Shown here: piece by piece, positions 11,576-22,297 of the stretch | Layout of the letters: each line of letters begins with the position of its first letter | Numbering within the stretch: position 1 is the stretch's first letter | Assembly: GCF_036352135.1 (NCBI RefSeq) | Contig: NZ_CP143578.1 | Coordinates: forward strand, 310,001-374,000 | Direction of reading: 5' to 3' | DNA: 64,000 nucleotides | From: Metamycoplasma gateae | GTDB lineage: Bacteria; Bacillota_I; Bacilli_A; Mycoplasmatales; Metamycoplasmataceae | The notes under the pieces: generated by a model | The model's input: the letters and a program-made list of their open reading frames with translations, nothing else | Databases searched by the model: none | Told to the model about the DNA's origin: nothing | Position numbers and translations under genes: made by a program

Positions 11576-11642
11576 ATTAAACGCGTTTAACCACCTAAGC
11601 ATAGCCTTTCATCTATGTCCTGTCCAATATTATGCGTTTAAT
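11576..11642 (-). promoter_or_regulatory. structured tuf leader with inverted repeats
   Basis: On the minus strand the leader begins with ATTAAACGC, which is perfectly complementary to GCGTTTAAT 49 bases later. The 3' arm is also half of a self-complementary 14-mer (TTAAACGCGTTTAA, 11577-11590), so two structures exclude each other. Between the arms sit a small hairpin (CATAG...CTATG) and a five-codon frame MKGYA preceded by AGGA. The intergenic sequence here is visibly more GC-rich than other spacers. A possible -35 TTGTTA (11668-11673) and -10 TATTTT (11645-11650) place transcription start next to the first arm. I do not recognise a described RNA class. Confidence 0.55.
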
Positions 11643-11750
11643 ATAAAATAAGCAATAAAAATTATTTTAACAAAAATATAATTTTTATCCTCAATATTTT
11701 ACCAAATAACAAGTGTTTAAAATATATTTTAAAATTTAAAAATATTAATT

Positions 11751-12329
11751 TTACTTAGTGTCTTTAAAAATTCTTCCTAAAATTGATTGTAAATTTTCAA
11801 TTGGAACGGCTTGAAGAGTTCCGTTTTCTGCCAATGTAATCCCACCGTTTTCTTCACTAACAATTAATGTTGATGAATCTGACATTTCAGAAATCCCAAG
11901 AGATGCTCTATGTCTTGCACCGTATTTATTATCAATTGATTTTTTTGTAATCTTATAGAATGTAGCAGCATAGTAAATCTTGTTATTTCTAATTACTACC
12001 GCACCATCATGTAGCGGACTATGTTTATTAAAAATCGAGATTAAAAGCGAAGATGAAATATTTGCATCAAGAATAATTCCATCAGTTCTTAAAAGATCTA
12101 AATTGTTATTATTTTCAATAGTAATAATAGCACCTGTTTTTGTTTTTGATAACGCTTCTAAAGCTTCTTTTAATTGATAAATTATTCTTATTTTAGTTGA
12201 ACTTCCTAATGATTTTTTAATTGTTTTATTCTTCTTGATTGCGTTTATAACTACAATGACATAGTTGATTAAAATCGCCAAAGCAATTATTACAACAATT
12301 CCCAAAATAATATAAATAGCTGTATTCAT
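11751..12329 (-). CDS. cdaM: diadenylate cyclase (c-di-AMP synthase)
   Basis: The 192-residue membrane enzyme makes cyclic di-AMP from two ATP. It has one N-terminal membrane helix (about residues 5-28), rather than the three of CdaA in Bacillus. The DAC domain carries the catalytic motifs LHDGAVVI and GARHRASLGISE. This short single-helix form is typical of mycoplasma CdaM. The C-terminus (about residues 160-190) is the usual GITLAENG region. It lies 31 bases downstream of a small membrane-protein gene and is probably co-transcribed with it. c-di-AMP in Mollicutes is linked to potassium homeostasis. Confidence 0.93.
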   Translation of the reverse strand: MNTAIYIILGIVVIIALAILINYVIVVINAIKKNKTIKKSLGSSTKIRIIYQLKEALEALSKTKTGAIITIENNNNLDLLRTDGIILDANISSSLLISIFNKHSPLHDGAVVIRNNKIYYAATFYKITKKSIDNKYGARHRASLGISEMSDSSTLIVSEENGGITLAENGTLQAVPIENLQSILGRIFKDTK

Positions 12330-12360
12330 AAATAATTTCCTTATCTAAATAATAATTGAA

Positions 12361-12774
12361 TTAAGTAATTTTTCCAGTAAGGGCCAAAATAATTGTTAAT
12401 AATATTATTTGTATTAAAACAAAAACAATAATTAAAATAATTCTTTTACTCTTAGAAATTGGTTTAGTAGTTTCAGCAAGAGGTGATTCAGATCATTTTT
12501 CAAACTCTTTATAATTTTGGTATTTAGCTCTTAATTGCTTTTGTCTCTTCTTTGTTTTATCAATTAGATCTTTATTTCTTTCGTCCATTATTTTCATAAA
12601 CCTTATTTTTTGGAAGAATGAAAAAACATCCATTTCTGAATAATTTTTATAAAACTTAGCGTTTTTTTTGTATGCTTGGAATTCAGTTATAACTTTTGAA
12701 ATACTGTCACTTTCTGGGTCATACTTTAATGTTCTTGTATCTTTTTGCTTTTGTGCGTTTAAAATTTTTGACAT
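12361..12774 (-). CDS. small tail-anchored membrane protein, 137 aa
   Basis: I do not recognise this family. The first 100 residues are strongly basic and helical (many Lys/Gln/Arg, KKRQKQLRAKYQNYKEF). A TGA-encoded Trp follows near 12490, and the C-terminus is one hydrophobic helix (about residues 114-132), so it is probably tail-anchored. It sits directly ahead of cdaM, and coupling suggests a role related to that membrane enzyme, but this is inference from position. It is divergent from pgk. Confidence 0.75.
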
Positions 12775-12903
12775 GCTATTTAAACTCCTTAATCCAACAT
12801 AATGTAAAATAGAATGCAGATTTTATTAAATTAGAATAATTTTAATTATAATTTATAATTATTTTTAATTAACATTAAATTTTATATTAAATTAGGAGAT
12901 AAG

Positions 12904-14097
12904 ATGAAAAAAACAATAAGAGACATTGAATTAAAGAACAAAAAAGTCATTCTAAGAGTTGATTTTAATGTTCCAATATCAAATGGTGTTGTGATGGATA
13001 CCAAAAGAATTGATGCAGCAATTCCAACAATTAAATATATTTTAGAAAATGGTGCTTCTTTAATTATTATTTCTCACTTAGGAAGAATTAAAAGCGAAGA
13101 AGACAAAGCTACTAAATCATTAAAAGTTGTCGCCGAAAAATTCTCACAAATTTTAGGTAAGGAAGTTAAATTTATTCCACATACAAGAGGCAAAGAAGTC
13201 GAAGAAGCTGCGAGAAACTTAAAAGATGGGGAAATAATATTTTTAGAAAATACACGTTTTGAAGATTTAAACGATAAAGCTGAATCAGGTAATAGCGAAG
13301 AATTATCACAATACTGAGCAAATTTAGCTGATGTATATGTTAATGACGCTTTTGGAGCTTCTCATAGAGCTCATGCTTCAACGGCCGGTATTGCAAAATA
13401 TGCTAAAGAATCTGCACTTGGTTTCTTAATGAATGACGAAGTTAGTCATTTAGAAAAAATACTTGACGGTTTTGAAAGACCTTTTGTTGCAATTGTTGGT
13501 GGTGCAAAAGTTAGTGACAAAATTAAAGTTTTAGAAAAACTATTTCACGTTGCAGATAAAGTATTGGTTGTTGGCGGAATGGCTTATACTTTCCAAAAAG
13601 CATTAGGACACAAAATTGGAACATCAATTTGCGAAGATGATAGAGTAGAAATGGCAAAACAATATCTAGAACAATATAAAGATAAAATTGTTTTACCAAT
13701 CGATAATGCTTATACTGATGAATTTGCTGATAAAACACCTTTATTCACATCAAAAGATAATATTGATATTCCTGATGGATATATGGGGCTTGATGTTGGA
13801 ACTCAATCAGTAGAATTATTTAACGAAGTTATTTCTTCAGCAAAAACAATTTTCTGAAATGGTCCTGCCGGAGTTACAGAATTTAAAAATTTTGAAAACG
13901 GAACAAAAGGAATAGCTATTGCTATTGCAAATAATCAAGACGCTTATTCAGTAGTTGGTGGTGGTGATTCAGTAACTGCAATTAATAAATTAGGATATCA
14001 ATCTAAATTTAGTTTCATTTCAACCGGTGGCGGTGCTTCTATTGAATTTATTCAAGGTAATAAAATGCCAGGTTTTGAAGCGATCCAAGATAAATAA
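12904..14097 (+). CDS. pgk: phosphoglycerate kinase
   Basis: This is the ATP-generating glycolytic step, 1,3-bisphosphoglycerate plus ADP to 3-phosphoglycerate. The 397-residue protein shows the N-terminal signature VILRVDFNVPIS, the substrate-binding segment around residue 60 (IISHLGR), VNDAFGASHRAHAS, and the C-terminal nucleotide region with WNGPAGV and GGGDSVTA. Trp in WNGPAG is encoded by TGA. The start at 12904 follows AGGAGATAAG. It is monocistronic, and its terminator at 14136-14158 was hit by IS copy 2. Confidence 0.97.
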
Positions 14098-14135
14098 TTT
14101 AATATAAAATTAAATTAAATTAAGTGTATGTAAAA

Positions 14136-14158
14136 AACTTGCTTTTGTGTAGCAAGTT
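14136..14158. repeat. left target duplication of IS copy 2 (terminator hairpin)
   Basis: This 23-base palindrome has 8-bp arms (AACTTGCT and its complement) and is repeated exactly at 15430-15452. It was the bidirectional terminator between pgk and the 662-residue gene. Confidence 0.9.
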
Positions 14159-15429
14159 CCCAAAGAGAAAGTTCAAGTGCAACACAATGCCTTGGGCTTT
14201 TTTTATTATACATTTTATTTTTTTAAAATTAATAAATCAAAAAAAGTAAATAGAAAATATTCATTTTTTCAAATGAAGATAAGCATAATTTTATTATGTT
14301 AATTTTTGTTAATAATAATTATTTAATATATTCTAAATAGGTTTGTAATGGTGTCTTCCAATTTAATATTTCCCGCGTCATATTATTTATTTGGTTAACA
14401 ACTGAGTCAAGTTTTTCTTGAGTTATAGTATTAAAGTTAAAACCTTTTTTGAATTCTCTTCTCAAAATTCCATTTCAATGTTCATTTGAGCCTCTTTGAA
14501 AAGATGCATAAGGTTCAGCTCTATAAATCTTTATATTTAATCATCTGGCTAAAATACCTATTTTTTCAAATTCAATACCATTGTCTACTGTTATTGTTTT
14601 TACTTCTAATTCATTATCTCTTATAATCTTTTTTAACTCTGAATTAATTATATTTGGTGATTTGCTTTGTATTATTTTTGCAAACCCTATTCTTGTTTTT
14701 CTTTCAGTTAAAGTTAAAACATTATTATATCCATTGGCTCTTTTTCCTAAAACTAGATCTGCTTCTCAGTGTCCCAATTCAAGTCTTAAATCTATAGATT
14801 TGGGTCTAGTTCATATTGGAAAAACATAATCAGCAGATTTTACAAGCCGTTTTATTACGGATGCTGTTCTTTTACCACCTTTTTTATAATATTGTCTTAA
14901 TTTATCGTACTTTTTTATAACTCAATTATTAGTGTTTATTCAATTAAAAACCGTTCTTAAAGAAGGACAACAGTGTTCTGTGCTAGTTTTTATAAAATTA
15001 TATGTTGACTTTATACCAAAAAACTTTTTGTCATATTTTTGTAAAAAAGCGTTAGAAAAATTTTTGAATTTTTGGTTATCCACGAATTTAAAATAATACT
15101 TATGTCTTGATCTTTCTCTTGTTTTTAAACTAGCGTGTTTAAATTCATAAGTTCCGAAACTATTTGTATTCCTCTTTATTTCTCTACTTAGGGTCGAAAC
15201 ACTTCGCTCGATTAATCTCGAAATCCTACGAAGAGAATAATTTAACTTTAAATAATTTTCAATAATTATTCTTTCATTATCTGTTAAATGGTTATATTTT
15301 TTTATTGTATAATTCATATGAGTTCCGTTCCGTTCCAATGGAACTTTTTCTTTTTAATTAATATAAAAAATTCAAGTTCCACATCTAAATTTTACTTTAA
15401 ACGTGTTGCACTTGAATTTTCAATTTAGG
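14159..15429 (-). mobile_element. IS30-family (IS1630-like) insertion sequence, copy 2
   Basis: The element is 1271 bp, in the same orientation as copy 1 and with the same 27-bp imperfect terminal repeats. It is shorter by one A and one T in two short homopolymers. The flanking duplication is 23 bp here and 26 bp in copy 1, so duplication length follows the target hairpin. Very few substitutions separate the copies, implying recent transposition or gene conversion. Confidence 0.92.
14319..15317 (-). CDS. IS30-family transposase
   Basis: The 332-residue product is nearly identical to the transposase at 9176-10174. A Lys-to-Glu change near residue 116 is one visible difference. The DDE motifs GHWEADLVLGK, TVDNGIEF and NEHWNGILRREFKKG are intact. 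The conserved ATG at 15317 is taken as the start. No frame disruption is visible, so both copies could supply transposase. Confidence 0.92.
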
Positions 15430-15452
15430 AACTTGCTTTTGTGTAGCAAGTT
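15430..15452. repeat. right target duplication of IS copy 2
   Basis: This is an exact 23-base copy of 14136-14158. It is followed on the plus strand by the original T-run, and read on the minus strand it is followed by IS sequence. Confidence 0.9.
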
Positions 15453-15460
15453 TTTTTAAA

Positions 15461-17449
15461 TTAATTTTGGCTGTCTATTTCTTGTTTTTCAGTTTCTGCT
15501 TCATTAATATCGTTTTCGAATGCTGAATTAATTTGATTTTGTAAAGTTTGTAAATAATCTAATCTATAAATATCAATGTTTTCAAATTGTATGTATTCTT
15601 TTTGATTTTTTTCATATTTAGCCTTATATGAAGAAATTTTTTGATCTAGTTTGATTTTAATATTTTGATATTTCTCTTCATTTAAGTCATTAGATAATTT
15701 ATCTGCTCTTTTAATTAATTCATCGTGTTTTTCAACCGATTCTTTATCAAATGAGAAAATTCAACTTTTATCTTCTATTTCGAGTTCAACTTGTGAAAAC
15801 GAATAGAAGAAGGCGTCAAAAAATGATTTTAGTTGTTTTTCGTCTAGGTTAATAGATAATTTAGAATCAATAAATTCTTCTGGATTATCAATAATTTTTT
15901 TAGCATATTCATATCTTTTTTTTGCAGTTTCTGATAAGTATTTATTTTTATAGACATCATTTGTCTCAATTTCTTCAAAAAAAGCTTCAACTCCTGGCTG
16001 AACATAATTTTTAATGACAGATTTAATTGTATCAATATATAACTGTCTTCATTTAGATAATGATAAAGAAATTATTTCTTTAATTTTTTCATTTGCTTCT
16101 GAATAAACTTGATCAGCATTTTCTTCTGTTTTTTGTTGTACTTTTTGTTCTTGTTCTTGTTTAACTTTTTGCATTTCTTTTACTATTTTTTTATAATTTT
16201 GTCTAATTTTGCCATAATTAACTACATCTTGTGTCTTATCAAATCTTGCAATTAGCTTATTAATTTCAGCTAAGCTATTATTATATTCAGCTTCAGGTGT
16301 GATTTCTGTATCAGAAATTTCTTCTTGATCCTTTTGTTCCTTATCATTTTTAGCTTTTTCTAATGCTTCACTTAATTTTTGGATTTTTTCATTATAGAAA
16401 TTAATACTTTCACTAATATTAGATGAATTATGTGAACTAACTTCAGTTTTTATATCATTTAATACTTTGTTTAATTCTTCTTTAATTGATTCGTATTTTT
16501 CATATGCTAAATCATTATCTAAATAATTTTGAACTTCTAAAGCCTTGCTATTATATTCTTCTTTTTTAGCTTCTAGATTATCTAATTCTTGTTTTTTATT
16601 TTTAAAATTATTTAAATCTTCTCTTAATTTAGGTTGTTCAGTAAGATCTCAAGATAAATCATCCATTTCTAAATATTGATTAACTTTATCAGTTGAATAT
16701 TTAGTATCTAAATTATCTTTTACCTCTTGAATTAAATCTGCATAATAATCTTTATTCAAACTTTCTAAAAGTGATAAGAATTCTTCTTTTTGTGCTTTTG
16801 TTGAGTTAATTTTATTTAATTTATTATTGATTTTTTCCAATTTAGATTTAATATCAGCTAAAATCTCATCTAATTTATTAACAGCATTACTGAATAAAGA
16901 AACTGATTTTGTTTCCTCATTTTCAACATTGGTTTTTACATTGTTTGTTTCTAATGTTAATAAATCTTTTAATTCTTTAATTTTCTCAAGTTCTTCATTA
17001 GATAAGTTAGTATTACTATATTGATCGATTTCTAAAAGTTTATTTTCATAAGCCTCTTTTGAAGCGTTCAAATTAGCTATACTATCATCCATTTCAGCCT
17101 TATCTGCTAATGCTTTGTCAATTGCTTTTTGCAATAATTTGATTGCATTTGCATAATCAGCTTCATTACTTGATTCATTTATATTAGCAGTAACATTATT
17201 TCTTGAATTTTGTAATTCATCTTTAATGCTTTGATATTTTTCATCATTTAATTCATTTTCTAGCAATGAGTTTAATTCATTTAGTTTATCTAAATATTTT
17301 TGTTTATTTAAAATATTTAGATCTTTTGCTTCATATGAAGTATTATTAGATTTTTTAGAAAACAAAGTAGCAACCGTTATTGTTAAAGCGGTTGTAGCTA
17401 TAGCATTTGAAATGCCTAATCACATTAATAATTTTTTTGATCTTTTCAT
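15461..17449 (-). CDS. large coiled-coil surface protein, paralogue A (662 aa)
   Basis: The product is exported or membrane-anchored. A basic n-region and a hydrophobic helix (about residues 5-28) are followed by some 620 residues of Lys/Glu/Asn/Leu-rich helical repeats. A recurring module contains a motif like NDEKYQSIKDEL or EEKYQNIKIKLD, seen about once per 70-100 residues. No lipobox cysteine is present, so the N-terminus is a signal anchor or a cleaved signal peptide. The first about 400 residues are almost identical to the protein at 22502-24472, while the C-terminal 260 residues differ. A tract of 16 A/T pairs lies next to its -10 box. The function is unknown; a variable adhesin-like or host-protein-binding role is plausible only by analogy. 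Confidence 0.85.
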
Positions 17450-17491
17450 AAATTTTCCTATTTTTTTAGTTGGTTATAATTTTTTAAATAT

Positions 17492-17517
17492 ATTATAAAT
17501 GAAAAAAAAAAAAAAAA
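17492..17517 (-). promoter_or_regulatory. promoter with T16 tract (putative phase-variable)
   Basis: On the minus strand a run of 16 T (17502-17517) ends four bases before a perfect -10 TATAAT (17492-17497) for the 662-residue gene. The tract occupies the spacer/-35 zone. Poly-A tracts between -35 and -10 switch vlp genes in M. hyorhinis, and this arrangement is similar. The paralogous promoter has 18. Confidence 0.65.
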
Positions 17518-17871
17518 CAGTCTAAAAATATGGTATTGATAGGAATTAATTGCTGGGTTTTTACTCTTATTTAAACAAAATATTTACTGATATTTTTTTA
17601 TTTTATTTGATGCCAAACAATTCTTGCATTAGATCGCTTGGGATTTTTTTGTACTTATAAATTAAAAAATAATATTTAAATTTTAATTTAAAGTATTTTT
17701 TAAATCTCTTTTTTTGTAATTTTATAAATTTAAGATAATCTTATTCATTAAAGCCTAAAATAATATAAACCTATCATTTTCTATTTTAAAAAATAATCTA
17801 GATTTAAGGTTATTTTTTCACTAAATAATATACAAATATAAAACTATAATTATTTTGTTAAAATTTAACAT
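17518..17871. other. intergenic region with a possible gene relic
   Basis: This 354-base spacer separates the paralogue A promoter from asnA. On the minus strand, 17603-17740 is an open frame of 45 codons with no start. It ends KIPSDLMQELFGIK and is basic and aromatic before that. It could be the C-terminal remnant of a lost gene. I could not assign it to a family. The rest is AT-rich spacer with the asnA promoter. Confidence 0.3.
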
Positions 17872-18852
17872 ATGAAAAATATAAAACTATCCTTGAAAGA
17901 AACGCAATTTGCTATTGAAAAATTAAAAGATATATTCTCAAATCAACTAAGAAAAAGATTAAATTTAACTAGAGTTTCTGCTCCGTTGTTTTTAAGTACA
18001 ACTAGTGGACTTAACGATGGTCTATCCGGAGAGCAAGCAGTAACCTTTAGACCAAAAAATATAAATGAAGATTTAGAAATCGTTCATTCGTTAGCAAAAT
18101 GAAAAAGGGATGCGTTATCCCGTTATAATTTTTCATTATATGAAGGTATATATACTGATATGAATGCTATTAGACAACAAGAAGATATCGACTTAACTCA
18201 TTCTTTTTATGTAGATCAATGAGATTGAGAATTAATAATATCTAAAGATGATAGAAATATTTCTTTTTTAAAATCAGTTGTAAAAAAAATATACAAATGT
18301 TTAAAAAATACAGAAAAAACCATAAACAGAATTTATAGTTCATTAAAAAATAAACTTCCAAAAAATATTACATTTATAAGTTCAAAAGAACTTTATAAAA
18401 CCTTTCCAAATCTTAATCCAGAACAAAGAGAACTTGAAATTGTTAAAAAATATAAAGCTGTTTTTATTTACCAAATTGGAAACGAACTGCCTGATGGTAT
18501 ACCTCATTCAAAAAGAGCAAAAGATTATGATGATTGAAATTTAAATGGTGATATTGTGGTTTATGACGAAATAAACGACATTGCTTTGGAATTAAGTAGC
18601 ATGGGAATAAGAGTGGATAATATTTCTTTAGAAAAACAATACAACCTCAAAAAAGAAGAAATAGAAAAAATTAGCCCATATCATAAAAATATAATTAATG
18701 ATAAATTACCACTAACTATCGGTGGCGGAATTGGACAATCTAGAATCGCAATGTTTTTATTAGAAAAAAATCATATCGGTGAGGTTCAAGTAAGTGTATG
18801 AGATGAGAAAACAAAAAATAAAGCTATTGATAATAAAATTATCTTATTATAA
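17872..18852 (+). CDS. asnA: aspartate--ammonia ligase (asparagine synthetase A)
   Basis: AsnA makes asparagine from aspartate, ammonia and ATP, and is structurally related to class II aminoacyl-tRNA synthetases. The 326-residue product has the N-terminal [21 protein letters not shown], the YTDMNAIRQ segment with HSFYVDQWDWE, and the C-terminal [14 protein letters not shown]. Trp residues are TGA-encoded. It is a single-gene unit inside the surface-protein region, with a clear terminator at 18869-18910. Confidence 0.96.
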
Positions 18853-18868
18853 AATTTATTTAAATGAC

Positions 18869-18910
18869 AAAGAAAAAAGTAGCATAACATTGTGTTAAAC
18901 TTTTTTCTTT
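18869..18910 (+). terminator. terminator after asnA
   Basis: Twelve-bp arms (AAAGAAAAAAGT and its complement) enclose an 18-base loop, with further T residues following. Confidence 0.75.
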
Positions 18911-19406
18911 TTTTAAGATTAAGCTGTAATAAAATAATAAAATTAAAGTTAAAATATGTCAAGATTTTAGTAAAAAATATGTTAATCGATTTTATAAATT
19001 TTATAATTAACAGGTTAAATAAAACATTTTTCTAAAATGTTAAATATATAAATAGGTTAATCATATTAAAGAAAACGATATAGCTTTATCTGTAATTAAT
19101 AAAATAATATAAACCTTCTTAAATATTTATATTATCAGTTAATAATGATTGGGACTTAGTAGTATAAGATCTTAAAACTGACAAGTCATTTAAAAGCAAT
19201 AATAAAATTATTAACCACTCTGATTACTAATTTAATTTATTTTTAATGTATATAGATAATGTTAAAACTCGGTACTAGAATTTCACTTTTACAATTATAA
19301 ATTTTCTAGCTAATAGAGAAGTTAAATACTTATGTTTTACTATAAAAACTGAATGTTTTAATAATTTAGACTACAGTCAAACAATGTTTTAAATTTAAAT
19401 AAAAAA
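18911..19406. other. long intergenic region without recognisable gene
   Basis: About 500 bases carry no open frame of useful length on either strand. Base composition is slightly less AT-extreme around 19140-19300. The stretch may be a decayed gene, but no residual motif could be identified with confidence. No tRNA-like or hairpin-rich RNA structure was seen. Confidence 0.4.
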
Positions 19407-19434
19407 ATCTTCACATCTTTATTGTTGTGAAGAT
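19407..19434 (-). terminator. terminator after the 916-residue gene
   Basis: Nine-bp arms (ATCTTCACA and its complement) are followed on the minus strand by seven T. Confidence 0.8.
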
Positions 19435-19491
19435 AAATAATAATTAAACTATTATTTTTTTAGTAGTTTATTTGGGGTTAATATAATAATA

Positions 19492-22242
19492 TTAACTAGA
19501 GTGTTCAATTTTATTTTGAATTTCCCCAATAATTCTGAATACAGTTCGATTATAATCATATTCTTTATTACGTTCATTATCAATTCAATCAATATATTCT
19601 TCTTTTTCTTCTTGAGATATTACATCTGTTGAAAGAATATAAGGTTTAATATATTTATCTATAAACTTGTTATTTTCTCTTTTGATATCTTCTAAACGGT
19701 TTGCATCTTTAATTACATTAATCCATTCTTCAAGATCTAAAAAGTCAAATGAAACAGCTTCCGTTCGAATATAACGGACATATTCACCTTTTTTATCGGA
19801 TATTATATCTAAATCTGTTTCTAATTTGTCTAATTCTTCTAGAGAATTAAATTCATTTGTTATGATAAAATTTTTTCAATATGTATAGCTATTTTCACCC
19901 ATATTTTCTCTATTTCGATTGCGTTCTAGTCTATTCGTAATATTTCACTTTCTTAAACCGGTTTCACGGTAATATTGCAAAATTTTATTAGTTTCATCGT
20001 ATTCATTAGATCTTTTACTAATGAAAATTTCCCTTATTTTATCATTATATTCTTGTGTAAAAAATTCTTTGTATTCTTCATAGATATATAGAAATTGTTC
20101 TTTTTTGTTATTGTTTCTTTCAAGAAGTTCATATACTTTATATGAATTTTCATAAATTTCTCTACCTTTTAAAGAACCTATATACGTTGATAATTCTTCT
20201 AACTCTTGTTTGTTAATTCACTCCATTTTATCTATTTCCAACTTGTATTCTTCTTTTTTAGCACCTAATTCTTGATCTTCATTTTTTGCATCTAATAAAA
20301 TTGCATCAATTGAATCGCTATTATTTGCATTATTAATATTTTCTTTTAATTGTTCTTTCTTTTCATCGTCTATATTTGATAAAGAATCAATTTCTTCGAT
20401 TGCTCTGTTTTGTTTTTCTGTTAATTCATTATCACTTGAATCATCTGGGGAATTTGGATTAGTTGAATCATCTGTTTTAGCATTATTTTTATCTTCTGCT
20501 TCTTTAATCAATCTTTCTACTTCTTCTTTTGTATCAGCTTCGGTTATTTGGCGTTGATAATCATTTTTTTCATCTTCATCTAAATTTTGTAAAGTTTCTA
20601 ATTTATTTAAAGCATCTTCTTTGGCCTTATTTAAATCCTTGGCTTTTTCTAAAACTTCAGCATTCTTTTCGTGTGTTTCTGAATTTGTTAATTCTTCTAG
20701 TAATGATTCTTTTTGTTTGTCAGAAAGATTATTTAAATCATTAATTTCTTCTTTAAAGTTATTTTTTTCGTCATTTAGTTTCTTTAAATTATCTATTATA
20801 GGAAGTATGTCGTCAGGAGATGATGCTGAATTAACCTTTTCTATTTCTTTTTGTTTATGTTCATCTGAAATTAAGTTAAAGCCATTAATATCATTGATTG
20901 CTTTAGCTTTTGAATTAGCTAACTCAATTTCTTGTTTTATTTGTCTTAATTGTTCAGGTGTTGTAGCTTCATTAATTTTGGTTGCAAATTCTTGTTTTTG
21001 ATCTTCTGAAAGTGCGGTTGCAGAATTTAATATATCTCTAACTAAATCTTTTAATTTGTTTAATGAATTATTGATATTCGAATTTGATGTATTTTCTAAA
21101 GCTGCTATTTGATCTGCTACATCATCATATCCAACTGTTGAGACTTTTTCTTTAAGTGTGTTTAAATCATTAGCTGATAATGTATTAGCTTCGTTATGTT
21201 TTATTTCTAATTCATCAAAATCATTGCTTGAATCAATTTGATTTTGTGCGTCAGATAATAATTCCTTTATTCGCTCAATTTCATCGTTAATTTCTTTTTT
21301 AATTTTTTGTTCTCTTGATTTAAGTTCTTCAATAACATCATCTGATTTTAGCGTTAGTTCTCTTAGTTCTTCATTTTTTGCTAAAACTTCTGGATCGTTT
21401 GTATTTTCCTTAATATAATCGTTTGTATCTTTAGAAACAACTAGTTTATCTTCAAAATCTTTAATTAATTCATTCAGTTCTGATAATGATAGATTGTCAT
21501 TTTTTGATTCTTCAATTTTTTGGTTTAGAATTTCTTTTTGTTTTTCTATTTCTTCTAAAAATCTTTTTCTTTGTTCATCTTCTGTAGGTTTTTCTGCATC
21601 TTTAAGTAATTTTTTAACTTTTTGTTCTGCTTCTTCTGCTTTTTTACTTAGTTTAGCTAAATTATCAATATGTTCTTTCGAATCTTTGGCTTTTTCTTTT
21701 GCAAGCTCAATTTCTTTTAGAGCATTTTCTAATTCTTCATTAGCCGCTTTTAACCCTGGAACATTAATATCAGATGTACTGTTTAATCTATTTATAGCTC
21801 TTTCGCTTGTGATTCTTGCTTCTTCGACAACACGATCAAGTTCTTTCTTGTTTTTATCTCATTTATCTTTTGAATCATTAATTTTATTTTCAAGGTTTTT
21901 AATAGATTCATCAAACAAATTTAGTGAAGATAAAATTTCAGGATCATTTTTTAGATCACCCTTATTTAGTTGATTAAATAATTCTTTAGATTTAGCCAAA
22001 ATTTCTTCAGCTTCATTTATAGCTGTTTTTAATGTATCGACAGATTCCTTGTTTTGTTCTAACTTATTAATAGCATCATTAACTTTTTTATTTGCAAGAT
22101 CGATTTCAGAAAGAATGTATTCCTTATCTTTTTTACTTAAACTACACTTTTGTGAAATAAAAGATATTGAAGCAAATAATGTTGTTAATGCAGCTGTTGC
22201 AATTCAAAGTGATAAAATTTTTCTTCTAGTTGATTTTTTCAT
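19492..22242 (-). CDS. GA-module surface protein (916 aa)
   Basis: The 916-residue exported protein starts with a basic n-region and hydrophobic core (about residues 8-30). A Cys near residue 33 is preceded by SQK, which is a poor lipobox, so lipidation is uncertain. Residues about 40-400 are coiled coil. The middle holds several GA-like modules (Pfam GA, the albumin-binding three-helix fold), for example around LNNLSDKQKESLLEEL, LQNLDEDEKNDYQRQI and LSNIDDEKKEQLKENI. Each is followed by A-x-s/t and an amphipathic helix. The last 270 residues are Tyr/Arg-rich and non-repetitive. The promoter contains a (TA)n tract. Host-albumin or plasma-protein binding is inferred from the fold only. Confidence 0.87.
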
Positions 22243-22297
22243 ATTTTTTCCTAAATGTTTATTATTTAATTTCAAATTAAATTATGAAATTATTTAC

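Noticed and set aside
11576-11642. T-box riboswitch ahead of tuf (AGGTGG followed by ACGCG)
   Set aside because: The leader is far too short, has no specifier stem, and tuf is not a known T-box target; resemblance to the antiterminator bulge is weak.
18911-19406. Degenerate transposase relic on the minus strand
   Set aside because: Short phrases looked transposase-like in translation, but stop codons are frequent in all frames and no DDE motif could be placed.
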